A stretch of 64,000 bases of DNA from Lentinus brumalis. Taxonomy: Eukaryota; Basidiomycota; Agaricomycetes; Polyporales; Polyporaceae. Numbering within the stretch: the stretch's first letter is position 1; each line of letters starts with the position of its first letter. Shown piece after piece: positions 33,391 through 44,101 of the stretch. The notes beneath the pieces were generated by a model. It saw only the letters and a list, made by a program, of their open reading frames with translations. It did not search any database and was not told the origin of the DNA. The position numbers and the translations under genes were made by a program. Location of the stretch: the NCBI GenBank assembly GCA_001792895.1, contig MARA01000048.1, forward strand, positions 219,634 through 283,633. The letters are read 5' to 3'.

Positions 33391-35589
33391 TCATCGGGAC
33401 CAGAAGGGTCGCTTCTTTTGCTGTTCCTCCTTGCCATCCTCCCCGGCATCCTCCTCGACCTCCTCGTCAGACGAATCGTCTGACCAATGCGACTGCAGAT
33501 TCTCTACGAACCTCCAAGAGAGGGCGTCCCCGGGACACCTGTGTTGCTCCGGGGTATCCCCGGGCTGCGCCATGGTGAAATGCTGGAGGCTCGCGCGCTG
33601 CGCCGAGTTCGCCCACCAACCCTGCGGCAGCGAAAGCACGGCGACCTGCTGCCATCGCTCGCTCCCTGACTTGGAGATGCCGGGACACATGCAGCGGCGG
33701 ATGAGCAGGACTCGCAGCGGCTTGAATTGGTCGTTCTGAGCGGCGAGGTCTTCCTGAGCCTCTGCTTCGAGTCTGCGAGCCTCCTCTGCCAAGTCGCTCG
33801 GTCGCACTAGCGGGTCGCGTTGGTTCAGCCGGGGCCGGGGCACCTTGGTGACCTCTGGGATCCACTCGCCGAGCAGGAGCAGCCGATAGGCGGCCTTCAC
33901 GAGGTCTTCGGGGACGCGCTGTAGGTCGATGAGTGGCGGGGATTCCTGGACGTGCAGGCCGTCCTCCTGTGCGCGCAAGAGGGCAAACTTGTACTCCGAG
34001 GCGCCCTCAGACACGGGGAACGTCGGGGCGGTGAACTTTACTGCCCTGCCGTTTTGGCGCGGGCGGATTTTCAGAGTCGCCTGGAAGTACATCCCGAGTC
34101 CGTCACCTTCCAGCATGGGAGGGATGTCGCACGCGACCGAGGCGTGCGGGAACGCGGCCACCTTCCCAGGGGAGGTCGGAGACTCCGGGTTGCGGTGCCA
34201 GGAGAAGGTGGCCAGATCGCGGTAGGGACGTTGCGTCGAGACGAGGCCGAACCAGTAGGGCCTGATAGTGGCCTCGAGGTGCCGCATCATGAGCTCATGT
34301 GCGTAGCTTGCGGATGCGACTTTGGGGTACGGATCGGATGAGTACCCCATGTGCAGGGCGATGCCGAGGAGGAGTGTGGGCTCGGCGAGCGGTTGGAGGC
34401 AGTGACGCAGGTGGAGGCCGAGGGTGATCGCTTGCTCTCGTAGGGGCCACTGTCTCTCGAGGCGCAGTCGAAAGCCGTCGGGGCGCTCGCATGTAATCGT
34501 CGCGAGGAGTGTCCGTAGGAGGGCGGTGTGGTAGCGGCGGGAGTGGGGCGTCTTCATTCCGTATCCTAGCGCCTGGAACTCCTCAGGTTTCCGGAAGACG
34601 AACTCGGTCTGTCGAGGCAGGTCGATGGTCCACATGCCCTCGAGAGAGGCACGCAGCAGTCCAGTCAAGGGAATCAAGGCCAATGTGCCCAACGCCTCAG
34701 GTGTGTCCTCGAGGAAACCGACCTTCCACTTGGATGCCGGTTCCAGCTTAGGAGAAATATGTCCTGTCCTGTTGCGGGGCGATGAGTTCGAGTCGGCAAT
34801 GGCGAATGCGCGCGGAGTTGGATGGGTCGCTTACCTCAGGTCGGGCTCAGTTGAGCACGGGAGCCAATACTGGCCATAGGCCCGATCCAGGCGATCGACG
34901 ACGTACACGATACTCTTCAGGATCCCTGAAGTCGCGAAAGCAATCTGTGCGAAGTGCCAGCCCGAGGCCAAGAAAGGAGGATACTCACCAGATCGCGCAC
35001 GGCCATTCGGTGCGTTCCCGAAGACGTAGTAACGACCGGCTGAGCTACTGATCATATTCCGCATCTTGCGGAGCTGGTACACGGAGTAGGCGGACTCGGG
35101 GCGATCTTGGTCGAATGGGAGCTCGACGAGGAGGCGGGTGTCCAGCTTTTCAGGCTTGACCCACGGTGCTTCATCAATTTCTGGGTTACCCGTTCGGGTC
35201 AGAGTGGCCTGGCACGCGAGCCAGAGGGTGGTTGCGTCGACGGCGACGCGGGCCTCGTGTGTGTCCTTGTGTGCCGTGGCGCTGGAGGCTCGTTTCTCTG
35301 ATGCGGTGGTTTTGCCAATACTAGGAGTCGGCGAGTCCGACTTGAAGTTCAGCGCGGGGTATGGCCAGAGGGAGAGGAACGAGTATCCTGGGCGCTCATT
35401 GCAGGCCCCGCGGAAGTCCATGTAGCGGAAGACGAGCTTGGCCGAAGTGTTCGAAACTTTTCGGCTGGCTGCGCAGTCGACTAGTAGAAAGCCCGGACGG
35501 GTGTCTGTCTTGAAGGATACTGGTCGTCCGAATGTGATGAACTTTGCCGAGAAGACGGTTTCGGGGGCGGATCTAGGTGTTCGAGACAT
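33391..35589 (-). CDS. divergent HET-like protein, locus C
   Basis: Two exons, 34835-35589 and 33391-34768, join in phase (GT-AG) to 710 residues. The start MSRTPRSAPETVF lies 42 bp from a TATA box. HET-type blocks are weak but ordered: YSFLSLWPYP, LLVELPFDQDRPE, and MRNMISSSAGRYYVFGN. The C-terminal module is well preserved: EALGTLALIPLTGLL...EGMW, YWFGLVST, LGMYFQATLKI, RLLLLGEW and LRVLLIRRC, in the same order as locus D. The last about 35 residues are acidic then lysine-rich (DDSSDEEVEEDAGED). No transmembrane segment or signal peptide seen. Function is inferred only by resemblance to HET-type allorecognition proteins. Confidence 0.6.
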
Positions 35590-35630
35590 GGTTGTGGTGG
35601 TTTCTGGATGACTTGTGCTGCGACGAGTGC

Positions 35631-35640
35631 TATATATATC
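35631..35640 (-). promoter_or_regulatory. TATA box of HET-like locus C
   Basis: An alternating TATATATA run 42 bp upstream of the locus C start on the minus strand. Confidence 0.55.
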
Positions 35641-36143
35641 GGGTGCTAGCTTGGTCATGTATGGTCCGGCAATGCACAGCATACTGCCGCCTTTGTGGTG
35701 CCGCCTTTGTGCGACCATGCCACGTTTTGTCCCTAGACCAGGAAAGCTTAGCTTGCCGATATCAGTGCGCCGGAGCAGGCCGGAGCATTGTCGACGGGTG
35801 GTGCGTCTCATTCTGTTGCCCCACATCAGGCCATCTCACTGCAATAAAAGTGATGAGAAGTACACAGGCCAGATATGGTTGAAATACTCAGCATGATGCC
35901 AATCTCCGCTTACCATAGGCGTGCGCGCGGCGGGCCATGGTCCTTGGGCCGGAACGATGGCCATGTACCGGCCACACACATCGGCTGAGACGTTACATTC
36001 ATGATAGTTGAGTATTAATGAATAGAGCGCTGGTGCCTTGGCAGTCCCCGTAACGGGAAGAGGCAAGAAGTGACGATGCACGGTCACGATCGATGACGAA
36101 CCAAAGGGCCAGGAATGGAAGTCCAGACGCCCGTGCACCCTCC

Positions 36144-36627
36144 TTTCGCGCCAGGACCCCGGCAAAAGCGCCCAGAGGTCATATGCCGGCCGGGGCCAGT
36201 TTCGGTGGTCTTGCGGAGGATGAATTTCGGTTATTGGCACGTAAGGTCTCTCCGGCCCCTGGGTTTTCGGTGCTCGCCGGCACATAACATTTCGGGCGCT
36301 TAGCGGCCGGATTTCCGCCGCCGAGCCGGCCGGATGCCATTACGCTTGTGTAAGACGACCGGCCGTCTGATTTACGAGCATCGGCTCAAGCTGGTTGCTC
36401 GGGAGTCGGTGGACCCGGTGCTCATCCCGGGAAGGACCCCACCCGGCCGGATTTCGGTGATCCCGACATATCAGCACGACCTCTCCAGGGACTTTCGGGG
36501 ATGTGACATCGCACTTCTCCGGGGCCATTTTCGGTGATTGGCATGCAACTTTCGGGGCCCCCGGGGCCCATTTTCGGTGATCCTGGCATATGAGCTCCGG
36601 GCGCTTTTGCCGGGGTCCTTTCGCGCC
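36144..36627. mobile_element. inverted-repeat element with internal TTTCGGTGAT repeats
   Basis: Arms at 36144-36187 and 36585-36627 are near-complementary over about 43 bp and share GGCGCTTTTGCCGGGGTCCT-like sequence. Between them the motif TTTCGGTGATYnnGGCATAT recurs about six times in degraded form. No coding frame and no clear target duplication. It lies between the promoter of locus C and the 3' end of locus D. Probably a non-autonomous DNA element or a palindromic repeat; class unknown. Confidence 0.6.
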
Positions 36628-36763
36628 GCGGACGAGCATCGGGATCCCGCGAGTGTCATACTTAGTCGTACAGTTCAATTTGGTGAGAAGACGCACATAA
36701 TGAATCTGATGATGCTATAGTATTATGGCAAAGCACGTCACATCTGCCAATATCCAATGCCGA

Positions 36764-39065
36764 CTACTCTTCTAAGGGTGGCCTGACCATGAGGAATCTC
36801 GCCTTCCTGAATCGAGGCTGATTACCCTCCCACCAGTCCTGATAGTGGGAGAACCATTGGGACTGCCTCCAACGGGCCCGGCATATCCCTCCTAGACCCT
36901 CTTTAGTGATGAGAAGTGTGCGGAGACGCTTGAAGTGTGCGGAGCCGGCAAGCCGTTTCTCTGAGTCGAGTAAGGCATAGGGCCCTATCGAAATACATCG
37001 AGGCTCCCACTCACCGACGAGAAGAAGTCGTCTCCCCTTGGTGTCATCTATGGCATCGGAGGAAGATCTCGGACGTTGCTCCATCAGGAAGTCCCGAGTG
37101 TCGGCCTCCGTCATGGCTCGTCCAGAGAGGTACAGGTTATTTGCATTGTCACTTGTTATGTCGAGCTTCAGATTGAAGTACCATACGATGGGGCCCTCAT
37201 CTATACTCTGAACAGGAACAGGAAGGGCAGGAGGGAACTGGGCCGCCCTATCGCGGTCCTCCTCGCGCTGCCTGTCGCGTCCGTAGAAGGCAGTCAGAGT
37301 TTCCGACGGGGGCTTACTCGCAACCACGCCAAACCAGTATGGAGTAGCGACCGGAGTAAGTATCGTGGTCGCAACGATGATGCGGTGTATGGCTTCGTAT
37401 GTGCTCCGCGAAGCCTCGATTATTTTGAACATCTGCTCATGCTCCAGTAATCCGAGGGCAACGCATAGTGCGAGGGAGTTATCCGTGGGCGTGTCCATCT
37501 TCCTGAGAGCGAAACCTTGTATGATGCTTTGCGCCCTGACTGCCAGCTGGGTCTTGTTGAGTAAGAAGGCGCGGTTCTCTGGCAATCCAGCCAGCGCCAT
37601 GGACATGGTGCGCAGTAGGAGATCCTTCCGCGGATCATCGCCCGCATTGTATCCGGGATTCCCTTCCCTGGGTCTGACGTTGAGCTTGCGGCGGGAACCA
37701 TGATGTGGTATGTAGCGGAAACCGTGCTGGGCTGCTTCCCAGACGCCTCCAAGAGCCCCTTCTAGGAGCGTCAGAAGCGGGGTTATTCCCACTGTGCCAA
37801 TGAGCGCCCTGGGGCCGATAGCTTGGATTTTGCGAGGTTTCCAGACGGTGTCCCAGGGAATGCATCAGTAATTCCAGATTTATCTGATGGCGTCTGAAAC
37901 GTCTGACACAGACGTTTCAGACGCTGTCAGACGTGTTTTCAGACATCTCAGATAGCTCAGACGTCTCCAGACACTCAGACGGTCTGGAGACGTCTGAGCA
38001 TACCTTGTATCGTCCCGTAGCCACGCTTCGACGACTTCGCAGGCTCCCTCAGCCTTCGTAATGCATCCCTCGGTGGTTGCTTTCCGGACTTTCGGAGTGG
38101 CCTTGCCGGATTGGGCCCGGGGATGTCTGGCACTCTTGGCTGTGCCGGGACTTCCCAGTGAAGAGGCTTTGATGACGAATGTTTGCAAGGGGTCGGCACA
38201 GTTCTGGAGACTCCTGCTGCAGAGTTTTGAGATACCAGAGTGAGATGAGACCTGGGTATGCTCGAAGTCGAGGTCGAAGGCGTTAGGCGCCCGCGCGCCA
38301 GACATCCAGATAAATCGGGAATTACTGATGTGAGGCTACTTATACGAAGTGTCACATGGACGGTTGAGCTCACTGTTACGGGGTATTGACAGCAGTGCAA
38401 ACGTACTGTTCCATTTTCGGGTATTCCTCGCAAGCTGGGGTCCACTGATGAATGACATAGACAGTCTCCGGATGTAAAGGCTTGAAGCACATCTGGAAGT
38501 AAGCCCAACAGGATTGGGTGAAGTTGGCTGTGGCCAAGTCATAAGACTCGGGTATCGGCAGACTGGTGGGATCAGCTGTGTCCAGCAAGACAAAGTGCGC
38601 GCTGGCTCGCATGCACGCGGTCCGGACATCGCCTAACCAGTTGGAAGTTTGGTTCATGGCGAGAGTATCGGGAGGTCCGAAAACGAGCTCCACGACCATA
38701 TACTTGTGTCCTATTGCCTTCGAGACTTGCCAAGCCATGCGTACGGCTGCGGCGGGCACTTGGAGCCTCTCATACGGCAAATGGTCTACCTCGGACTGCG
38801 GTGGCGGCATTCCAGGGGTAGAAATGTGTGACCGGAGGGAGATGAAGGAGTGTTCATCCGCATGATGCACTCGGAGCGCACACTCAACATTATCCCAGGT
38901 GTGCAGGACGTGTCCGAGCAGCATGAGGTCGTCGGGCGGGTGAGTGTACACGAGCATGAAGGTTGGGCGTTGGGTGTCGGACCGCAACAGTGGAACATCA
39001 ACATACTCTCCGCCCAGGTCGAACTTGAAGATCGTCTTGTCGCTGCGACTCGTGTTGCGGGACAT
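36764..39065 (-). CDS. divergent HET-like protein, locus D
   Basis: Exon 1 38407-39065 and exon 2 36764-37808 join in phase (donor GTACGT, acceptor CCCCAG) to 567 residues. N-terminal HET-like blocks: HSFISLRSHIS, YMVVELVFGPPD, and VRTACMRASAHFVLLD. C-terminal module: ALIGTVGITPLLTLLEGALGGVW (aligned with locus C EALGTLALIPLTGLL), YWFGVVASK, IVWYFNLKLDI, RLLLVGEWEP and LRTLLITKE, ending in a Trp-rich stretch. The intron is 598 bp, about ten times the local norm, because a 468-bp TIR element sits in it. Without the element it would be about 130 bp. A TATA box lies at 39129-39134. If the element blocks splicing the gene is dead; the sequence alone cannot decide. Confidence 0.6.
37863..38330. 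mobile_element. 468-bp TIR element inside the locus D intron
   Basis: Ends at 37863-37890 and 38303-38330 are inverted repeats; the outer 24 positions match with one mismatch (CATCAGTAATTCC / GGAATTACTGATG at the tips). Just inside the left end is a perfect 16-bp hairpin (37890-37924), then a run of CAGACG/CGTCTG words to about 38000. Flanking bases would allow a 2-bp AT target duplication, but this is ambiguous because the TIR tip is itself repeated. A 141-residue open frame (37880-38305, minus) spans the element; no family recognised. Non-autonomous DNA transposon is the simplest reading. Confidence 0.72.
37890..37924. repeat. perfect 16-bp hairpin
   Basis: GCGTCTGAAACGTCTG, 3-nt loop, then its exact reverse complement. 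Being in the transcribed intron, it can fold in the pre-mRNA. Confidence 0.9.
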
Positions 39066-39128
39066 GACAGGAGGTATGCAGGGGAGCAGAGGTAGTGTGG
39101 TAGGGACTCGGAGGTGTACAGGTCGCCC

Positions 39129-39134
39129 TATATA
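39129..39134 (-). promoter_or_regulatory. TATA box of HET-like locus D
   Basis: TATATA 64 bp upstream of the locus D start codon on the minus strand. Confidence 0.5.
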
Positions 39135-40112
39135 CCCGTCGACGAAGCGAGCACTGTATCGCTTGTCAGCGGACTGCGGCGACGGTAGTCATGCTCATAC
39201 TAAGTATATTAGGATGGTCGAGAACTTGGGCCGGCGTCTTAGGAACGCCTGCTAAACCCACTGACTCAATGCGGCGGCGTCCTGTGGCGGAGCGTAGTAT
39301 TGCAACATGCGGCGAGTGTAAGAGGGGCCGGGTTGGAGGGGCGGCGGATGAGGATGCGGTCGAGTGTCCCCTTCTTAAAAGGGTACACATGGTGCGAGTG
39401 ACGGCCTTCGGGGCAATCCTTGCGGTACGTATATCCTGTATCTGCGCAGCCGAGGGCTGGGTTTCGTTTGGAAGTCGACTTGTAGGCCAACAACGCAAAC
39501 AAGCATGTATTATTGCCGTTGCGGCGCTCCTTCCCCGGGAACAACAGCATCCGGGACCTGCTGAAACACAACACAAAAGAACGGACGGCGTTGCCTACCT
39601 CGCGACGTATGCGGAGGTCTTGATTACGCCGACCTACGACTATTGCTGTCGCACCGACATGCCACAAGAGTCGAGCGTCTCCCATAGGCCGAGGACACTG
39701 GACCGCCCGTGCGGCCTGCAGACGGACGGCGCTGACGCAGGATAACAAAGCTTACAAGGAACCCTCGTGAGGCCTCAGGCGTAGAGGATGTGATTTGCAA
39801 GAGAGCGAGATGAGTCATTCATGATGGTCAGTGGCAAGCAATCAACGGCGCCAAGCCAGCGGGAATTGGGCCGTCCCGTAGTGACGTCCAATAAGTACTA
39901 TCATTATGGTACCAATGTTTGACACGTGCGTCAAACGACCGGGGTATAAGTACCAGTGATAGATATGTCGAGAATACGATTGACGAACAAGCTAGGCGGA
40001 TACACAATACACCGAGTACGATGCCCCTCGCTGTCGACCGACACGTCGTCACGAAGACCATTTCTGAAAACTCACTACCAGTATCCGCCTGCTCCTCATG
40101 ATCCTCGCTCCA
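39135..40112. other. intergenic, no gene recognised
   Basis: Two overlapping open frames on opposite strands (39191-39745 and 39266-39748) have no recognisable product. At about 40049-40090 the minus strand reads RRILVVSFQKW, which resembles the LRTLLITKE segment of the HET-like C-terminal module, so a last exon of locus E may lie here. Confidence 0.4.
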
Positions 40113-41651
40113 TCAGCAATTATCGCGGGGAGCGCCACCCTTGCGGACGGCATGTGGTGGGATTGAACTGTCCAGTGATATGAGTACCCACTTGCCGAAC
40201 ACGTCAAGAGACGTGTCCGACGCTGCGGCCGGTTGCAAGTCGCTTCCGCCGCTTGTGGGTGGCAAGCAGTGGGTTGAGGTGTCGGCGCCAAGCGAGTCGG
40301 TCTTGTGCCACGACTGAGCGTCGAAGTACCACATTGTACTGCCGACTGGCGTGAGTGGAAGACCTCCGGCGAGATACTTGCGGGCATTGGCCCAGGGCAT
40401 CGACTGGAGGCAACGCGGCCACATGTATCGTGGATAAGGACGAGAACCGGCGACGGCCCGAAATGAGTCTAGGCATGGCTCGAGTGGATGAAGAGCTCGG
40501 AGGAGGTGCACGATGGTCTTGAACGACGCTGCCTGTGTTGGAGCATACCGCGACGGCAATGGCTCGGACGGAGAGTCAACTCCGATGATGGCGGCGTACA
40601 CATCTACGGCGAAGTGAGAGATACTGGAGTACCCGAATACTAGGGCCTTCTTGAAGGCGCACTCGATGGCCTTCTGCTTTGAGTGGGTACTGTAGACTTG
40701 CCACAGAGACTCGATTAGTTCGCGGTGGGGAGCTTGTTCCACATCACCGAAGACCCGAGGTTTGAGACGATAACTGCGCTGGTTGTGCGGGAGAGGTTCG
40801 CCCGGACGCAACGAAATCCCTTGTATGGAGCCGCGAAGGAGTACGTCGAACGCAAGCGGGAAGTAATTGTGCGAAGAAGCGGGGTCTTCATCCTGGGTGT
40901 GCTCGTAGCATACCACATCGTCTGTCATCCTGGAAGTCGTTCTGCATGTCACCTGAGAAAACAATACGTGGAGTACGCACCCTAGACTATTGACCGCCAA
41001 GGTCCACGACTCGGAGGACGAGCTTTCGATACCCCAGGCTTCCGGCTCCCAACGTAGCACGACGAGGACAGGGCGCATGGGGTGTGGATGCGTGAGGCGG
41101 GTCTCAACCAAGAAGTGGTCGTTACGGCAATACTGCGTCATCTCATTGATGCGGGACAGATGACGCAGGCCGCTAGGGAAGATCAGGCATAGCTGCGCGT
41201 CCCAGTAGATGTTGTGGCGGCGCAGACTGTAGTGCTCTTGCGCCTCAGCGTTCTTGGCATGCCACTCCTGGTACATACAGAGCACGTCGATCCATAGCTG
41301 CTTGCAGCCGCGGTCCACCGACATCCGGCATGCGATTCGGAGGAGATCGAAACTGATCACGACGCGTCCGTATCGGGGTATATCCACCCAGATACTATTG
41401 TGCAACAAAGCAGGATCAGGGCCGTCCCGCTGTGCTATGACAGCGAGCCCGGGGTGCGATATAACTGAATACGCCGGAGGATGTGGAGAAGCGGAAAGCT
41501 TGACGACCAGCCTCGGGGAGAGCGGGTCGAGGAACGCCTGGCAGTCGACGAAGAATAGTGAGTCGTGGTCGGGAAGAGGCAGGGAAGGAGGGTGGGTGAT
41601 AGTCGTCCCATGTTGGCACATAGAGATGTCTATCAAGCAGGGTTCCGCCAT
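40113..41651 (-). CDS. divergent HET-like protein, locus E
   Basis: 512-residue frame with the clearest HET blocks of the five loci: YSVISHPG (near residue 59), QLWIDVLCMYQEW (about 117-129; HET consensus WIDALCINQ), and RHNIYWDAQLCLIFPSGL (consensus M-x-x-IY-x-x-A). A later GIESSSSESWTLAVNS and a C-terminal TMWYFDAQSW and FGKWVLISLD match the shared C-terminal module, which then stops early. A further exon (RRILVVSFQKW, near 40050-40090) may complete it, but I did not find a clean splice. Role in allorecognition is inferred from HET resemblance. Confidence 0.68.
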   Translation of the reverse strand: MAEPCLIDISMCQHGTTITHPPSLPLPDHDSLFFVDCQAFLDPLSPRLVVKLSASPHPPAYSVISHPGLAVIAQRDGPDPALLHNSIWVDIPRYGRVVISFDLLRIACRMSVDRGCKQLWIDVLCMYQEWHAKNAEAQEHYSLRRHNIYWDAQLCLIFPSGLRHLSRINEMTQYCRNDHFLVETRLTHPHPMRPVLVVLRWEPEAWGIESSSSESWTLAVNSLGCVLHVLFSQVTCRTTSRMTDDVVCYEHTQDEDPASSHNYFPLAFDVLLRGSIQGISLRPGEPLPHNQRSYRLKPRVFGDVEQAPHRELIESLWQVYSTHSKQKAIECAFKKALVFGYSSISHFAVDVYAAIIGVDSPSEPLPSRYAPTQAASFKTIVHLLRALHPLEPCLDSFRAVAGSRPYPRYMWPRCLQSMPWANARKYLAGGLPLTPVGSTMWYFDAQSWHKTDSLGADTSTHCLPPTSGGSDLQPAAASDTSLDVFGKWVLISLDSSIPPHAVRKGGAPRDNC

Positions 41652-42145
41652 CGTTGATGGGGTACGGAGGTATCCGCCGTCCGAGGACTATAGGACGAGC
41701 GAGTGTCAGGGAATGGTGAGGAGAGAAGGGAACACGAATCGTTACCGTGTTATAAAGGCGGACCAGCGCTAGCAATGTTCAACCTCCATCTAGACCACAA
41801 CAAGCTGCCCAGTCAGAAAAGGTCAGAGACAGAGCATTGCGCAAGCTTTGAGCTCGACGCGGCGGCCGCGGTCGAAACGTCTGTCGGAACCAAAGTGCAC
41901 ATCTGCCGCCACTAACGCTTGACAAGGACTTATCCACGGCAGTTAAAGTGAAAATTCGAGAGCCAACGGTATGATGTACGCCCGGGTGGTCGCGCAACCC
42001 GCCTTCCGAGGATGAACGAGGTTCAAGGACAAGTTGCGGCGGGCCCAGGGGCGGGCGTCATAAGCAATTACTTACCCACGCCGGACAAGTAAGTATCACT
42101 AACAAGTCAGATAATTAAACCTGCCAGTGACTCGAGCGCGCCGCG
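41652..42145. other. intergenic between locus E and the aminotransferase
   Basis: Divergent promoters expected here. A TATA-like TATAAA lies at 41751-41756. No gene seen. Confidence 0.45.
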
Positions 42146-43744
42146 ATGTCGTTTATCCGCCATGTACGCCTTGCAGGTTTACATCCGACGACAACGTCCT
42201 TCATAGCAAAGAGCCACGCAAGGATGGCCGGCGGACTCGCTTTCCGCCTCTCGGAAGGGATCAAGAACACCGGAAAGCCTCCGTGAGTCCGCAGCATCAT
42301 ACTTACCTCCGCTGCTCATCCCATTCTACCCGCGTTCTGCGCCGTAGGATCCCGCAAGCATACGCATGGGGCGATGCGTATAAATCGACGCAGGACAGGC
42401 CTCTGCTCGACATGTCGCAAGGCGTTCCAGGCGTCCCGCCACCGCCGCTGCTCCTCGACGCCCTCGCGAAAGCCTCATCTACCCCGACCAGCTGCGGCTA
42501 TCTCCCGAACGCGGGTGAGCCTGCATTGAGGCAGGCGATGGTCGAGGAGATGAAGGTCCGGTATGGGGCCGATGCGGACATCACACCAGACGATATCGCG
42601 ATTACTGCCGGCTGCAACATGGCGTTCGCCGCCGCCGCGATGGCGCTGGCGGATGCTGGGGATGAAGTTATCTTGCCAGTTCCTTGGTAGGCGGCTTTCC
42701 TTGCACTAGCCTACTTGTTTGCTAACGGATGTTCGTCTCAGGTACTTCAATCACGAGTAGGGACTTGTTCATCGTGCGAGGTGCTTTGCAGGGATAGCTG
42801 ACTAGGTTCTCCGACAGGATGACTCTGACGATGCTCGGGATCAAGCCCGTCTTGCTGCATACATATGCGAAGGAGGGCTTCATGCCTTCTCCGGAGTGCT
42901 GCGCGGAGCTAATCACTCCGAAGACGAAGGCGATCGTCCTGTGCAGCCCCAACAACCCGGTCCGTCTTCTTACTGCCGCTCTCGCACCGGCTCGCTCACC
43001 GAGTACACCTAGACGGGCGCGATATACCCTCACAGCCTGCTTGCATCCTTCGCAAAGCTCGCACACGAACGCAACGTCGCCCTCATCCTCGACGAGACCT
43101 ACCGCGACTTCATAACATCCGGCGCTCCGCACCACCTCTTCTCTCCTGCGGCCGCGTCTGAGACCGCTCCTAGCAGCCTACCCGCGGACTGGTCCTGGCG
43201 CAGCACCTTCGTGCATCTCTTCTCTTTCTCCAAGTCTTACTGCATCCCCGGACACCGCCTCGGCCTCGTCTGCGCCTCCCCCGCGCTCATCCCGTTCATC
43301 AACACTGCGCTCGACAACCTCCAGATCTGCGCCCCGCGCCCGCCGCAGGTTGCCCTCGCCCCACTCGTCCCCGCCCTGCGCCCATTTGTGCGGGAGACGG
43401 CGGAGGCAGTCGCGCACCGACACACGCTATTTAGGGAGCGGCTGCCGGAGAGGTGGAAGATCGGCTCGCAGGGCGGGTATTATGCGTTCGTGCGCCATCC
43501 GTTTCCGGGCGTGCATGCGAACGAGGTGTGTAAGAGGCTGGCGATGGAGATGGGCGTGGTGACGCTGCCCGCGGGGTTCTTTGGGCCGAAGGGAGAGGAG
43601 GGCGAGACGGTGATGGACGAGGATCGGTGGGTGCGGTTCTCGGTGGCGAATGTCGATGACATGAAGGTCGAGCTCGTGTGCAAGAGGCTGGCGGAGAGCG
43701 AGCTGGTGTTTCTTGACTGGAAACTCGACTCAAGTTTGAACTAG
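42146..43744 (+). CDS. PLP-dependent aminotransferase, class I/II
   Basis: Fold type I aminotransferase; transfers an amino group between an amino acid and a 2-oxo acid through pyridoxal phosphate. Exons 42146-42282, 42348-42686, 42742-42756 (15 nt), 42818-42959 and 43013-43744 join in phase to 454 residues. Motifs: substrate loop LLDMSQGVPG, GYLPNAGEPALR, ITAGCNMAF, PWYFNHEMTL, CSPNNPTGAIYP, LDETYRDF (Asp that binds the PLP pyridine nitrogen), and the Schiff-base lysine in FSFSKSYCIPGHRLG. The first about 27 residues (MSFIRHVRLAGLHPTTTSF) are basic and could target mitochondria; an internal start at 42224 would remove them. The donor after 42959 is GTCCGT, which is weak. Substrate cannot be told; the aspartate/aromatic-type group is a guess. 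Confidence 0.92.
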
Positions 43745-43821
43745 ATCTGTGGCTTCCGAAAACACAACTTCTAGAGTAACAATGGCACGACGGAACTTTG
43801 ATTTTGCGATGGAGGAAAAAG

Positions 43822-43909
43822 TGGACCCTCCGAGAATCGAACTCGGGACCCTTGCATAGCATATGGTAACCTCATAAGTACAAAGCTCTACCGATTGAGC
43901 TAAGGGTCC
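43822..43909 (-). tRNA. tRNA-Ile (TAT) with intron
   Basis: The minus strand folds: acceptor GGACCCT/AGGGTCC, D arm GCTC-AATCGGTA-GAGC, anticodon stem TTGTA/TGCAA with a 22-nt loop. Reading C-T-TAT-G gives anticodon TAT followed by a 15-nt intron after position 37. T arm CCGAG-TTCGATT-CTCGG, discriminator A. An intron at 37/38 in tRNA-Ile(UAU) is known from other fungi. Decodes ATA. Confidence 0.9.
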
Positions 43910-44101
43910 TGTAAGACACGTAGCGTCCGATAGCGCTATAGCCCGCTTGGTAAACGACACGACGCGTCCAGTTCGCGTTGTGGCGGCCGGAGTCGCGGGC
44001 GAGCTGCTCGTCGTCTGCCTCGATCTCCGCTTGTCCACTTCTACTATAACTGTGCTTGTCCTGCTCGTTCACTGTCTGCAAGCTTGGTGCACCTTGCGAC
44101 G

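Noticed and set aside
39191..39745. 184-codon plus-strand frame
   Set aside because: An equally long frame lies opposite, no domain, no splice support.
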